A stretch of 64,000 nt of DNA from Burkholderiaceae bacterium DAT-1 (lineage in GTDB: Bacteria; Pseudomonadota; Gammaproteobacteria; Burkholderiales; Chitinimonadaceae), in the NCBI GenBank assembly GCA_019084025.1, contig JAHRBI010000005.1, positions 124,001 through 188,000 of the forward strand, read 5' to 3'. Position 1 is the stretch's first letter. Every line of letters begins with the position of its first letter. The notes below the pieces were generated by a model. That model was not told where the DNA came from. It worked only from the letters and a program-made list of their open reading frames with translations, and ran no database searches. Of this stretch, positions 1-9,209 are shown in pieces. Both the position numbers and the translations under genes were made by a program.

Positions 1-94
1 TCAGCGTCACCGGGACTTTGGCGCGGTCTGCCGCACGAAACAAGATTTCCTTGATGGCTACGGGACAGGCGTCCGCGTCTACCCAGATATTCAT
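1..94 (-). CDS. UPF0178 (YaiI/YqxD) family protein, C-terminal part outside window
   Basis: Only the first 31 codons lie inside the window. The reverse strand starts with ATG at 94 and reads [18 protein letters not shown], the conserved opening of the UPF0178/YaiI family (a PIN-like, DUF188 fold with the WVDADACP signature). The ORF is still open at position 1, so the gene continues to the left. The molecular role of the family is not established. The next gene starts divergently at about 272, so the 178 bases between them must hold both promoters. The family call is firm despite the short fragment because the signature is so characteristic. Confidence 0.85.
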   Translation of the reverse strand, partial: MNIWVDADACPVAIKEILFRAADRAKVPVTL

Positions 95-271
95 GCACAT
101 ACTTTCAATCGATTCTGCCGCCCACCCATCCGGACAGCCACTGCACACATGATATCGGAGTTCACGTTAGGCGGGCGAGCCTGCACTGTGCTTGCCCTCC
201 ATCTATAAATATTGAACACATATCGCCAAAACAGGTGTCGAAACGGGGCCAGCGTGGGCATTCTGCATTTC

Positions 272-2347
272 ATGACATCCGGCAAAACCGTGACCGAACT
301 GCGCGACAAGCAGGAAATCCGCTTGCGCAGGGCCGCGCTCGGCTTGCTGGCGTACATGATTCCGCTCGGGTGCACGCTGATCAGTGCACTGCTGGGCATG
401 ACGCCCTGGCTATCCGTCATCATCATGTCCACGGGCATGCTGCTGGCGTGCGGCTCTGTCATTTACATGGTGAAGCACGGCTGGAACCTGAAGTTCTCCG
501 ACCCTAGCCTGACCAAATTCCAGCTGATTATTTCAGGCTTCGTGATCATGCCCTCCGTGCATTTCATGGGTAGCGAGCGCGAGATCATTATGCTATCGAT
601 GGCCGTGGCACTGAGTTTCGGTGCATTCCGGCTAAGCGGATACGAGCTGGGTAGCCTGTGTGCGGCGCTGATTGGCTGGTATACGCTAGATGTCTGGTGG
701 GTGCTGACCTATCTGCCCGGTGTACTGGATCTAAAGCGCCAGATTCTGATGATCGCCACCATGATCGTGGTGGGGGGATGGCTCTCCTTTTTCTCGGGCA
801 TGATGTACCGCTTCCGCAAGCAGATGCGCCAGATTAATGGCGCTTTGCAAGAGGCCAACGAGCATGTCCATCTCAGTAAAGCCCATCTTAAAAGCTTATT
901 AGATCATTCTGGTGAGGGATTTCTGTCTGTCGCACCGGATAAAACCATTGGAACGGAATTCAGTCAGGCTTGCCTTTCAATGCTCGGGACCGACCCTGCG
1001 GGTAAAGGCGCGGGACAGCTGATTTTTGCGGAAGATATGGCTGCACAGGAGCTATTTGATGAGTGCATGGCACGCGTGTTCAATAGTACGGATGCAGCCA
1101 AGCAGGGACTCATGCTTTCGCTGCTCCCACCTGAAACCAGCCTGAATGACCGCACACTAGCCATTCGCTATCGTCTTATTGAAAACGGTCATTTGATGGT
1201 GGTTTTAGATGATGTGACTGAGGCTCGTACGTTAGAGCGCGAAGTTAAACTGCAGCATGCCAGGATGGAGATGATGCTGGCGGCGGCCAGCGATCCGGCG
1301 ACATTCCAGCAAACGGTGCATACCCTGTCTGCCTTTTTCGATCATGTTCTCAATAATGTGCATCTTTCTGCGCCACTTGCTGCCAGTGAATTGCGCGAGC
1401 TCTATCGCGTTGTGCACACCTTTAAAGGCAATGCGGCGCAGTTTTCCATGCATCACACCGTAGAAGCCCTGCACCGGCTGGAAAGTGATCTAAGCGACTT
1501 GAGCGACGGGATGGGGAAGCTGCAGCCGCGCCACATCCAGACCGTTGTTGCGCGTGCCAGTTGCAAGGACGCACTGCAGATGGATCTGCAATGCATCCGG
1601 GATGTACTGGGCGATGGCTTCATCGACGGTTTCCGGGACGAGGCGAGCGAACTCAAACAACTGGCTGGACGCGCACGTGAGTGGTTGCGGCGCAATGGCA
1701 GCCCGGATCTTTCACCAGTGTTAGAGACGTTGTTGCGCGATTTGGTCACAGCCGTCCAGCCCCCCCTGTCTGACACACTGGCAAGCTATGCACGGACAGT
1801 GCTGCAAACCGCAGCCGGAACCGGTAAGCATGTGGCACCACTGCAATTGGAGGGCGACATTCAGGTGCGGCTGGATCCCGATGACTATCCCGATGTGTTT
1901 CCCTCGCTGGTTCACATTTTCCGCAATGGCGTGGTGCATGGAATCGAAGCGCCAGCTGATCGCTTGGCACTGGGCAAGCCGTCCATTGGTACAATCCGCT
2001 GCCGGGTCAACCTGCTGGCCGGATCGATTGAACTCTGCATCGAAGACGATGGCAGCGGCATCCCGGAACACACGCTGCTCGCCAAATATAGCCAGCGTAC
2101 AGGTGGCGTGGTGCAAGCGGATATACCTTCCTTGCTCGATCTGATCTGTATGGATGGGTTATCCAGTCGTGAAACGGCTGACCATTATTCGGGTAGAGGC
2201 ATTGGAATGGGTGCCGTGCGTCTTGCTATCGAACGCTGTGGAGGGCAGTTGCACGTCAGCACCGCAGCCGGTGCCGGGACGCAGTTCCGGATTCAACTGC
2301 CCTACCCCGCCCATCCTGCCGCCACCCATCCATCGCGCCCTGCATGA
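272..2347 (+). CDS. Membrane histidine kinase with PAS-like, Hpt and CheA-type ATPase domains
   Basis: About six hydrophobic segments occupy the first 180 residues, followed by a short coiled linker and a PAS-like block that opens with SLLDHSGEGFLSV. An Hpt domain carries the phospho-acceptor histidine in VHTFKGNAAQF (codon at 1415). The C-terminal ATPase has a CheA-like N box (HIFRNGVVHGIE), G1 box (EDDGSGIP) and G2 box (SGRGIGMGAV). CheA puts its histidine on an Hpt (P1) domain in the same way, but here there is no CheW-like P5 domain and no CheY-binding P2 domain. The frame stays open back to a TTG at 212; ATG 272 is preferred because it begins just before the first hydrophobic segment, but the ribosome site is poor, so the start is uncertain. 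CheX-like and CheY-like genes follow within 600 bases, probably in one operon. The input signal is unknown; the N-terminus suggests membrane sensing. Confidence 0.85.
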   Translation: MTSGKTVTELRDKQEIRLRRAALGLLAYMIPLGCTLISALLGMTPWLSVIIMSTGMLLACGSVIYMVKHGWNLKFSDPSLTKFQLIISGFVIMPSVHFMGSEREIIMLSMAVALSFGAFRLSGYELGSLCAALIGWYTLDVWWVLTYLPGVLDLKRQILMIATMIVVGGWLSFFSGMMYRFRKQMRQINGALQEANEHVHLSKAHLKSLLDHSGEGFLSVAPDKTIGTEFSQACLSMLGTDPAGKGAGQLIFAEDMAAQELFDECMARVFNSTDAAKQGLMLSLLPPETSLNDRTLAIRYRLIENGHLMVVLDDVTEARTLEREVKLQHARMEMMLAAASDPATFQQTVHTLSAFFDHVLNNVHLSAPLAASELRELYRVVHTFKGNAAQFSMHHTVEALHRLESDLSDLSDGMGKLQPRHIQTVVARASCKDALQMDLQCIRDVLGDGFIDGFRDEASELKQLAGRAREWLRRNGSPDLSPVLETLLRDLVTAVQPPLSDTLASYARTVLQTAAGTGKHVAPLQLEGDIQVRLDPDDYPDVFPSLVHIFRNGVVHGIEAPADRLALGKPSIGTIRCRVNLLAGSIELCIEDDGSGIPEHTLLAKYSQRTGGVVQADIPSLLDLICMDGLSSRETADHYSGRGIGMGAVRLAIERCGGQLHVSTAAGAGTQFRIQLPYPAHPAATHPSRPA

Positions 2348-2399
2348 TGTGTGCGGCTGACTATACTGAATCCAGAATGATCTACTCACCTTCCACAAC

Positions 2400-2930
2400 A
2401 TGAGTCGCGCGATCAGATTAGTCTCCGGCAGCATGGATGCCACACTCAAACGGACACGAGATCTCCTGTCCGACGAGTTTGGCATGGATGTCATGCGCGT
2501 CGTGCGGACATCCAAGCATGTTGATTTGCTGGTACTCCGCGATGTCACCGCAATTGTTGGCGTAGGTGGAGCAATTAATCTGCTGATGGCGTTCAGCTTT
2601 GAATACAGCATGCTGGATGAACTCACCCGGCGGATGGTGCCGGACGAGGCGCGGGCTCGCTTGAAATGGGATACCTACCGTCGGGAGGCCGCGCTGGAGA
2701 TCGTCAATATTGTCGCAGGACATTGCACGGAAGACTGGCAGAGCGATGCCGACATCATTCCCCTGTCGCCGCCCGTCGTCATCGAGCAGGCACGCAGTAT
2801 CCATCGCCCGCATGCAGCCCGCTTTGCCTGCATTGCACTAGAGACAGCCCACGGACACTTTGACATCAACTTTATCGGCCCCGCCGATCTGTTTGATGAC
2901 GATCTGAATTACATCGAACAAACAGATTGA
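2400..2930 (+). CDS. CheX-like phosphatase of CheY-type receivers
   Basis: This 176-residue single-domain protein fits the CheX/CheC fold. The central helix reads EIVNIVAGH with E100 and N103, the acidic residue and asparagine that attack phospho-CheY in CheC, CheX and FliY. Family members dephosphorylate CheY-P and so end the signal. It lies 52 bases after the CheA-like kinase gene and 19 bases before the CheY-like gene, which makes the receiver its likely substrate. No strong ribosome site precedes the ATG at 2400, so translation may depend on coupling to the kinase gene. Only one ExxN motif is visible, as in CheX rather than CheC. Confidence 0.75.
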   Translation: MSRAIRLVSGSMDATLKRTRDLLSDEFGMDVMRVVRTSKHVDLLVLRDVTAIVGVGGAINLLMAFSFEYSMLDELTRRMVPDEARARLKWDTYRREAALEIVNIVAGHCTEDWQSDADIIPLSPPVVIEQARSIHRPHAARFACIALETAHGHFDINFIGPADLFDDDLNYIEQTD

Positions 2931-2949
2931 GCGAGCTTGGGAGAACAGC

Positions 2950-3315
2950 ATGACAACCCTGCGTATCCTTGTGGTTGATGATTCCAGCCTCACCACCGAA
3001 CGAATCAGTACCATTATCGAAACAATGGGGCACGAAGTTGTCCGGGTCTGCCATACAGGGCGGGAAGCCATTGATGCTTACCGCGAGCTGCAACCTGATA
3101 TGGTGACCATGGATATCACCATGCCGGATATGGATGGGGTGCAGGCGACTCGTTTGATTATCGAGTCATTTCCCGACGCCAAAATCATCATGGTGACGTC
3201 ACATGGCCAGCAAAAAATGGTGCTTGCCGCCATTGATGCCGGTGCCAAGGGCTATATTCTCAAACCTGTTAAGCCTGACAAACTCATGTCTACAATTGCG
3301 GGCTTAGGCGGATAG
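2950..3315 (+). CDS. CheY-like single-domain response regulator
   Basis: This 121-residue protein is a bare receiver domain with no output domain. The acidic pocket is D10/D11, the phospho-acceptor is D55 in VTMDITMPD, the switch residue is T83 and the conserved lysine is K105 in ILKPVKP. A good ribosome site (GGGAG, 6 bases before ATG) supports the start. It should accept phosphate from the Hpt domain of the upstream kinase, and possibly from the giant kinase encoded convergently, and lose it through the CheX-like protein. Its last 26 bases overlap the 3' end of the giant kinase gene on the other strand. Its target (flagellar motor, pilus or another protein) cannot be read from the sequence. 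Confidence 0.9.
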   Translation: MTTLRILVVDDSSLTTERISTIIETMGHEVVRVCHTGREAIDAYRELQPDMVTMDITMPDMDGVQATRLIIESFPDAKIIMVTSHGQQKMVLAAIDAGAKGYILKPVKPDKLMSTIAGLGG

Positions 3316-6300
3316 GCAGGCGCACAACAAAGCGTGTGCCCTTACCCGCCTGGGTATCCACAGACAGGTGTCCCCCCGATTGTTCGATGGCCTGCCGTGT
3401 TGCAGCGAGACCGACGCCTCTCCCGGAAAATGTGTCCGCTGCTTCGGTGGTTGATACGCCGTCGGTACACAACATCTCCAGCACATCTATCTCACTGGAA
3501 GGTGCTGATCCGGCTTCCGTGCCCAATAACCGGGTATGCTCCAGATAACGTAAACGCAAGCGATCCACATCAATCCCGGCACCATCATCCTCTAATTCGA
3601 GCGTAAGCCAGTCTTGATCATGACTCACCTTACAGCTGACACGACCGACAACAGGTTTACCTGCTGCTGCACGTACCGCAGGCGACTCAATCCCATGCAC
3701 CACTGCATTCCGCAATACATGCACCAATGAGGCAAAGACACCCGGATACTGGTCAGGATCAAGTTTAAGCTCCGTCTCACCGATCATCTCCAGTGGATGA
3801 ACCAGCTTCCCGATTGCCGCTGCAGTTTGACTCACGCTACGGGCAGATTGCTGCAGTAGACTGGCTATGTCCGGCAGCATGGCCTCACGCATTTCCGCTG
3901 TCAGTGCAGCCAGCCCCGCCCTCACTCTGTCCGGATCGGTTTCCGTGGACAGTGCCGCCGCCTGCGCCGCCAGTTTCACCACATCATACGAGGGAGCGGG
4001 TGAATCGGACGCCTCGAAATAGTCTTCACCCAACAGCGATCTCACACTATCCAAGTCCGCATTCAGCGCCTTGCTACACCCGGCCCGATCCACCACCACC
4101 CGGATATGTCTGGCAGACAGCCTCCCACTGCCTTCTGACAGATCACTTAGCGCAGTCTCGAGTGCATGCAGCGCATTCACCGTGTGACGCATCGAGAATT
4201 GGCCAGCATTTCCCTTGAATGTATGCACCATGCGGTACACATCGCGCAGCATGTCGGCCGGGGGGGCATCGTGGGAAATTGCAGCATCCAGCCCCTGATC
4301 ACAGAATGCCCGCAGCGCGCCTGCTATCTGCCGGAAATGAGCCGGTTCGCTGACTGCCGCCACAATCATTTCCATGCGCGCCTGCTGTTCAGCTACTGCC
4401 TCTGCAAGTTCCCGCGCCTCGGTCACATCGTCCAGCACAATCATCACATGCCCGATTTCAATCCAGCGATAGCGTATCGACAGGATGCGTGATCGCAGGC
4501 AAACCTCCTCCGGCAACAGTGACAGCATCAAATCGCGTTTGAATGCATCCGCAGTGGCAAATACCTTGGTGAGGCAGTCATTGAACAAATCCATGGCCAC
4601 CAGATCTTCGGCAAACAGCAGTGGTGCGGCCAGTTTGCCTGCCGGATTGCACCCCAGCATGGTCTCACAGGCCAGACTGCATTCCGGATCAACCACCCCG
4701 CGCGCATCAATCGACAGAAAGCCCTCGCCCGAGTTATCGAGCAGACTCGTGACATGGACTTTGCTCGCTGCCAGATGCGCAAAGGCTTCATTATTTGCCA
4801 GCGCAATGGCGACATAGCCACATATCGCCCGCATGATGGCCTGTTCGCGTTCGCCATAGGCGAAGCGGCGCAGCGATTGAACCGACATAACACCAATCAG
4901 GCGCTCTCCAAACAGCAGCGGGGCAAACATCGCTGAGAGCTGATTCTGTGTGCCGGGAACATGGGTGGGATCGTCTTCTGCCGGATCGAAATCCACCACC
5001 AGTTCTCTGCGTTCTCGCGCAGCGCGCGGCGAGTTTCTGAGCGGATCATCCAATGCATGATGACGAACCGGAAGCCGGCGGCCATCCTCCGCACTGTATA
5101 CCCCCCGCAGATAGGCGTGTTCGTCGTCGACAACGTAGACTTCAAGCACATTACTGGCTAGCAGCTGATTGACATGCCGGTAAATGGCATCAAAGATTGC
5201 CTCTGCATCCAGCGAAGACATGATGTCACGACCAATTTCGCCAAGCAGATGCAGCGTCTGGGCTGACTGCGCCAGCTCTTCATTGGAATGCTGCAATTCT
5301 TCATTGGATTGCCTGAGCGCATCCGTTCGCTCGGCCACGGTGCGTTCAATGCTTTGATACATGGTTGCATTGGCAATCGCAATAGCGGCATATGCACATA
5401 GCGCGCGGAAAATGGATTGTTCACGCTCGCCATAGGCGTGGCGCTTTGCAGTCTGGATAGACATCACCCCAATCAGCCGGTCACCCAGTTTGATCGGGGT
5501 AAACAGCGCAGTAGCAATCGCGATCGTGCCGGGAATGCGGGAGGGGCTATCTTCGCCGGGTTCAAAATCGACCAGAATTTCACGTCCCTCGCGGACGGCA
5601 CGTGCCGAGTTCGCGGCCGGGTGGTCAATGGCAAACTCGTCATCCGGCAGACGTTCGCCATTTTCCACGCCGAAACAACTGCGCAAAACCGTGCCGGATT
5701 CGTCCAGTAACACCACGCGCAGCGTATTGACATCGAGCATGGCAATCACGTGTTTGTAGATGGCCGAAAAAACAGCTTCCAGATCCAGCGTGGCCGTAAT
5801 GTCCTTCCCCACCTCACCCAGGCTGCGCAGCAAGTCCGCCGACACAGCCAATGCGTCTTTCGAGTCCTGCAGTTCACGGGTACGATCTGCCACCTGTCGC
5901 TCGATGTCGCCGTACACATTCGCATTGGCAATCGCGATAGCGATATAGCTGCTCAACGCCTGACAGATTGACTGCTCCCGTTCACCGTAAGCGTGTTCTG
6001 ACGTGGTCTGGATGGTCATCACACCGATCAGCCGCTGTCCGATCATCAGCGGTGAAAACAGCGCGGTCAGCGTATGAATGGTGCCCGGTTCATGACGCTC
6101 GAAATCATTGCGCGGATATTCCACCAGCAATAGCCGCTGCTCCCGCGCTGCGCGCGATACATTCAGCGCAGGATCATGGATATCGTAGCGAATCTCCGGC
6201 AACGCCTTCCCCGACTCCATGCCAAAGGCGCGATACAGCGTCTCACTACCCGACTCGACCAGGTAGATGCTGAGCGTAGTGGTGTCAAGCATGGCAGGAA

Positions 6301-8968
6301 TCCGCGCTGCCATCATGGTGTAGACGCTTCTCTCATCCAGCGAAGCCGTAATGGCCTGACCGATTTCACCGATCTGTCTGAGGGTATCGGCTGCGCCAAC
6401 CATGGTTTGGTGAGAGCCCAGAAGCGCCTCGTAGGCCTCGCGCAACTCCTCGGTTTTAGCATCGATCTGAGCTTGCAGTTCTACCTGTTGCCGCCTGAGC
6501 CTGCGCGTGCGGACTCTGATCAATGCCACGACACCCAGCACCAGCACCAGTGTCATCGCCAGTTTGAACAGGGGGGTCTGATACCAGGCGGGCAAGACCT
6601 CGACATGCAATTCGGCGCCAGCCTGACTCCACGCGCCCGCGCGATTCGTTCCCCTTACCTTCAGTATGTAATGCCCAGGGGAAAGATTTGTATAGCTAGC
6701 CGAGCGATGCAGCCAGTCTGTCTCAATCCATTCGGCGTCAAAACCAACCAGCTGGTAGGCATAACGATTGAGTTCGGGTTCGGAATAATCCAGCGAAGCA
6801 AACTCAACAGTCAGGCTGTTGGCATCCGGCGCGACGCGCAGATTGGCAGGCCGCCCTCCCATGGCGTCAGGGACTGCCACGTCATGTCCGCCCAGAGTCA
6901 CGCGCGTAAATACAACAGGGGGGCGAAAAACCCAGGGTCTGATCTGCTCTGGGTTAACTATCGTCAAGCCTCCCTGTCCACCAAAGATGAGCTTTCCAGC
7001 AGGCGTGACTACCCCCGCATTGGCCCAGTAACTATGAATGGCTACACCATCTGCCTCTCCCAGCGCCTCAACCGTGCCACGCTCGGGGTCAATGCGCGCC
7101 AGACCATTGTCCGTACTGACCCAAACCAGCCCCGCAGCATCAATGAGAATGGCATTGACGTTTTCGTTGGGCAACCCCTGCTGCACACCAAACGTGCGGA
7201 AGCGATAACGTCCCCCCGAGCCCTTTGGTAGCCGGACCTGTACGCCACTCCCGAACGTACCGACCCACAGATTGCCCTGATGATCTGTCCTCAGCGAGGA
7301 CACAAACCCGCTTCCCAGCCCTTCCGGATCGGAGGGATTTGCCTGAATCGGCTCTACAAGGTGCTTTGCCGGATCGACAAGCAACAGTCCATTGCGCGTT
7401 CCGAGCCAGAGCTGACCATCTACCCCCGATTCAATCGCCCGAATCTGGCTCCGATCCAGACGCTCGCTGTCGACATGTTCCAGCTTGCCAGTTCGATCCA
7501 GCGCCAATCGCCATAGGCCGTGATTCAGGGTACCAATCCACAGTACATTGTCCTTCACGTGCAAGGAGGCAATACGCACATCCTCTGCATGTTCGGGAAA
7601 ACGGATCTGATCGCCGGAACCGGGTCGTCTACCGGGCTTTTTCAGTCGAAACAAACCCTGTGTTGTGCCGAGGAAAACGTCGCCACCGGGCATTTCTGCT
7701 ATTGCCAGGGTCATGGCCGACTGGGGGAACCACCCGCCTTCGGACGGCCAAATTTCGGACACACGGTTTCCCCCCAGATCGAGTATTTCGACACCGTTGT
7801 CCGGGCTGCCCGCCCACAGGTACTGATCCGAAGTGAACAATAAGGAGGACACATCTCGACTGGTCAGCACCTGAGACCGGGAGGTTTCGCCAAACAGGGT
7901 GTAAATGCCATGCTGACCCGAATGAAACAAGGCCAGTCCGCGATTCGTCCCCACCCATACAAGTCCGGAGCGATCACGGTACAGCGCGGTCACACTGTTA
8001 TCAGGCAGACTACTCGCACGGGCAGCCTCATGACGCAACATGCGCAGCTTGTTGCCATCGATATCCAACCTTGCGATACCGCGACTGCTTGTGGCCAACC
8101 AGATTTCGCCCGGCGCTGGCTCTGCGACATCCTGAATGCCCTCGTTCACAAGATGCCACCGACCTTGAAGTGGCTCCGCTTTCGCAATATCCGCGCCGGA
8201 ACAGACAAACACGCCACGGCCACGCGTACCCATCCAAATCTGCCCGGTACTATCCTGAAACAGGCGCACAACATCTTTTAAATCGCGTTTTCCCTTTGTC
8301 TCCAGACGGCTAAATTGCTGCTGCCCCGGTAAACGCCGCCACACGCCGTCACGCATGGCCGTTAGAAGCGTCCCATTGTCCAGCATCCATACATCCGCCA
8401 CCGCCATCCGGGCAGCAGACGCATCATGCTCACCGCTGATCTGCACATGCGTAATCTGGCCAGTAGACATTGCAAGGTGATCTAAACCACCATCTGTTGC
8501 AATCCAGAGTCCGTCCCGGCCGTCAGCCGCCAGGGCATATACAGAGGGGCTACTTAAGCCATCTTTGCCCGAACCAAAGGTTTTAAAGCGATCAGACTGG
8601 TGATCGTACAGTGCCAACCCCCCATTATTGGTTCCGATCCACAAACGACCGCTCGCATCGGTATGCAGCACAGAAATAAAGGAGGCAGGCAGGCTGCCCT
8701 GCTGCATGGGATCCGGGCGATACACTTTGAAGCGATATCCATCCCAACGTGCCAAGCCATCCTGTGTACCCACCCACATATAGCCGCGGCCATCCTGCGC
8801 AAGCGTCTGCACAACCGGACTCGGCAGCCCCCGTTCGGGGCCCATATTGTGAAATAACGCATCACCGGCGAGTTCCCATTGTTCATGGGCAGGCACAGCA
8901 TGAGCTCTGCATTGAAGCAGCAGCATGAGACACATCAGACGGAAAATCAGGGTCAGTAGACAGCGCAT
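3290..8968 (-). CDS. Giant sensor kinase: periplasmic propeller, Y_Y_Y, three GAFs, Hpt, CheA-type ATPase
   Basis: The 1892-residue protein starts with a signal peptide and then a long run of WVGT-type two-component propeller repeats to about residue 690. A Y_Y_Y domain (about 720-790), one membrane span (about 798-818) and a coiled coil follow. Three tandem GAF domains (about 860-1010, 1040-1190 and 1235-1385) resemble one another closely (each has FGxE/YSAEx and AYGEREQ landmarks), so they arose by duplication. The rest copies the design of the kinase at 272: a PAS-like block (SLLDNSGEGFLS, about 1405), an Hpt domain with H1582 in VHTFKGNAGQF, and a CheA-type ATPase (HVLRNAVVHGIE, GRGVGLA). 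Propeller plus Y_Y_Y sensors usually bind saccharides or breakdown products in the periplasm, but most end in HisKA or in receiver and HTH domains, which are absent here. It is convergent with the CheY-like gene, a candidate partner. Confidence 0.88.
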   Translation of the reverse strand: MRCLLTLIFRLMCLMLLLQCRAHAVPAHEQWELAGDALFHNMGPERGLPSPVVQTLAQDGRGYMWVGTQDGLARWDGYRFKVYRPDPMQQGSLPASFISVLHTDASGRLWIGTNNGGLALYDHQSDRFKTFGSGKDGLSSPSVYALAADGRDGLWIATDGGLDHLAMSTGQITHVQISGEHDASAARMAVADVWMLDNGTLLTAMRDGVWRRLPGQQQFSRLETKGKRDLKDVVRLFQDSTGQIWMGTRGRGVFVCSGADIAKAEPLQGRWHLVNEGIQDVAEPAPGEIWLATSSRGIARLDIDGNKLRMLRHEAARASSLPDNSVTALYRDRSGLVWVGTNRGLALFHSGQHGIYTLFGETSRSQVLTSRDVSSLLFTSDQYLWAGSPDNGVEILDLGGNRVSEIWPSEGGWFPQSAMTLAIAEMPGGDVFLGTTQGLFRLKKPGRRPGSGDQIRFPEHAEDVRIASLHVKDNVLWIGTLNHGLWRLALDRTGKLEHVDSERLDRSQIRAIESGVDGQLWLGTRNGLLLVDPAKHLVEPIQANPSDPEGLGSGFVSSLRTDHQGNLWVGTFGSGVQVRLPKGSGGRYRFRTFGVQQGLPNENVNAILIDAAGLVWVSTDNGLARIDPERGTVEALGEADGVAIHSYWANAGVVTPAGKLIFGGQGGLTIVNPEQIRPWVFRPPVVFTRVTLGGHDVAVPDAMGGRPANLRVAPDANSLTVEFASLDYSEPELNRYAYQLVGFDAEWIETDWLHRSASYTNLSPGHYILKVRGTNRAGAWSQAGAELHVEVLPAWYQTPLFKLAMTLVLVLGVVALIRVRTRRLRRQQVELQAQIDAKTEELREAYEALLGSHQTMVGAADTLRQIGEIGQAITASLDERSVYTMMAARIPAMLDTTTLSIYLVESGSETLYRAFGMESGKALPEIRYDIHDPALNVSRAAREQRLLLVEYPRNDFERHEPGTIHTLTALFSPLMIGQRLIGVMTIQTTSEHAYGEREQSICQALSSYIAIAIANANVYGDIERQVADRTRELQDSKDALAVSADLLRSLGEVGKDITATLDLEAVFSAIYKHVIAMLDVNTLRVVLLDESGTVLRSCFGVENGERLPDDEFAIDHPAANSARAVREGREILVDFEPGEDSPSRIPGTIAIATALFTPIKLGDRLIGVMSIQTAKRHAYGEREQSIFRALCAYAAIAIANATMYQSIERTVAERTDALRQSNEELQHSNEELAQSAQTLHLLGEIGRDIMSSLDAEAIFDAIYRHVNQLLASNVLEVYVVDDEHAYLRGVYSAEDGRRLPVRHHALDDPLRNSPRAARERRELVVDFDPAEDDPTHVPGTQNQLSAMFAPLLFGERLIGVMSVQSLRRFAYGEREQAIMRAICGYVAIALANNEAFAHLAASKVHVTSLLDNSGEGFLSIDARGVVDPECSLACETMLGCNPAGKLAAPLLFAEDLVAMDLFNDCLTKVFATADAFKRDLMLSLLPEEVCLRSRILSIRYRWIEIGHVMIVLDDVTEARELAEAVAEQQARMEMIVAAVSEPAHFRQIAGALRAFCDQGLDAAISHDAPPADMLRDVYRMVHTFKGNAGQFSMRHTVNALHALETALSDLSEGSGRLSARHIRVVVDRAGCSKALNADLDSVRSLLGEDYFEASDSPAPSYDVVKLAAQAAALSTETDPDRVRAGLAALTAEMREAMLPDIASLLQQSARSVSQTAAAIGKLVHPLEMIGETELKLDPDQYPGVFASLVHVLRNAVVHGIESPAVRAAAGKPVVGRVSCKVSHDQDWLTLELEDDGAGIDVDRLRLRYLEHTRLLGTEAGSAPSSEIDVLEMLCTDGVSTTEAADTFSGRGVGLAATRQAIEQSGGHLSVDTQAGKGTRFVVRLPIRLSPQL

Positions 8969-9087
8969 TGTCGACCGCTAAGAGAAAAATTACAGCCATA
9001 CGCTCTATCGAACGTACTGGCGTCACTCTAGATTCATAGCTGATGAACAGATGAGATGCCCCGGAAATGGGCAGGATACAGCCGTCT

Positions 9088-9105
9088 AACTGACATACGT
9101 CAGTT
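9088..9105. promoter_or_regulatory. 18-bp palindrome in divergent promoter region
   Basis: AACTGAC and GTCAGTT are perfect 7-base arms around ATAC. The site lies between the divergent starts of the giant kinase (8968) and the substrate-binding protein (9210), where a shared operator would be expected. There is no T-run, so it is not a terminator. Which regulator binds is unknown. Confidence 0.4.
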
Positions 9106-9209
9106 TATCCGGCCGCTTATCTTGTCGATCGGTATGCACTTGCATCCTGAGCTATGCCAATCATATGCAGGCTTGCTGCGCACCTGCTTGCGGTGAAAGG
9201 ATGTCAGGC

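Noticed and set aside
6176-7231. Rightward 351-codon frame inside the giant kinase gene
   Set aside because: Antisense shadow; the leftward frame carries propeller, Y_Y_Y and GAF motifs across the same bases.
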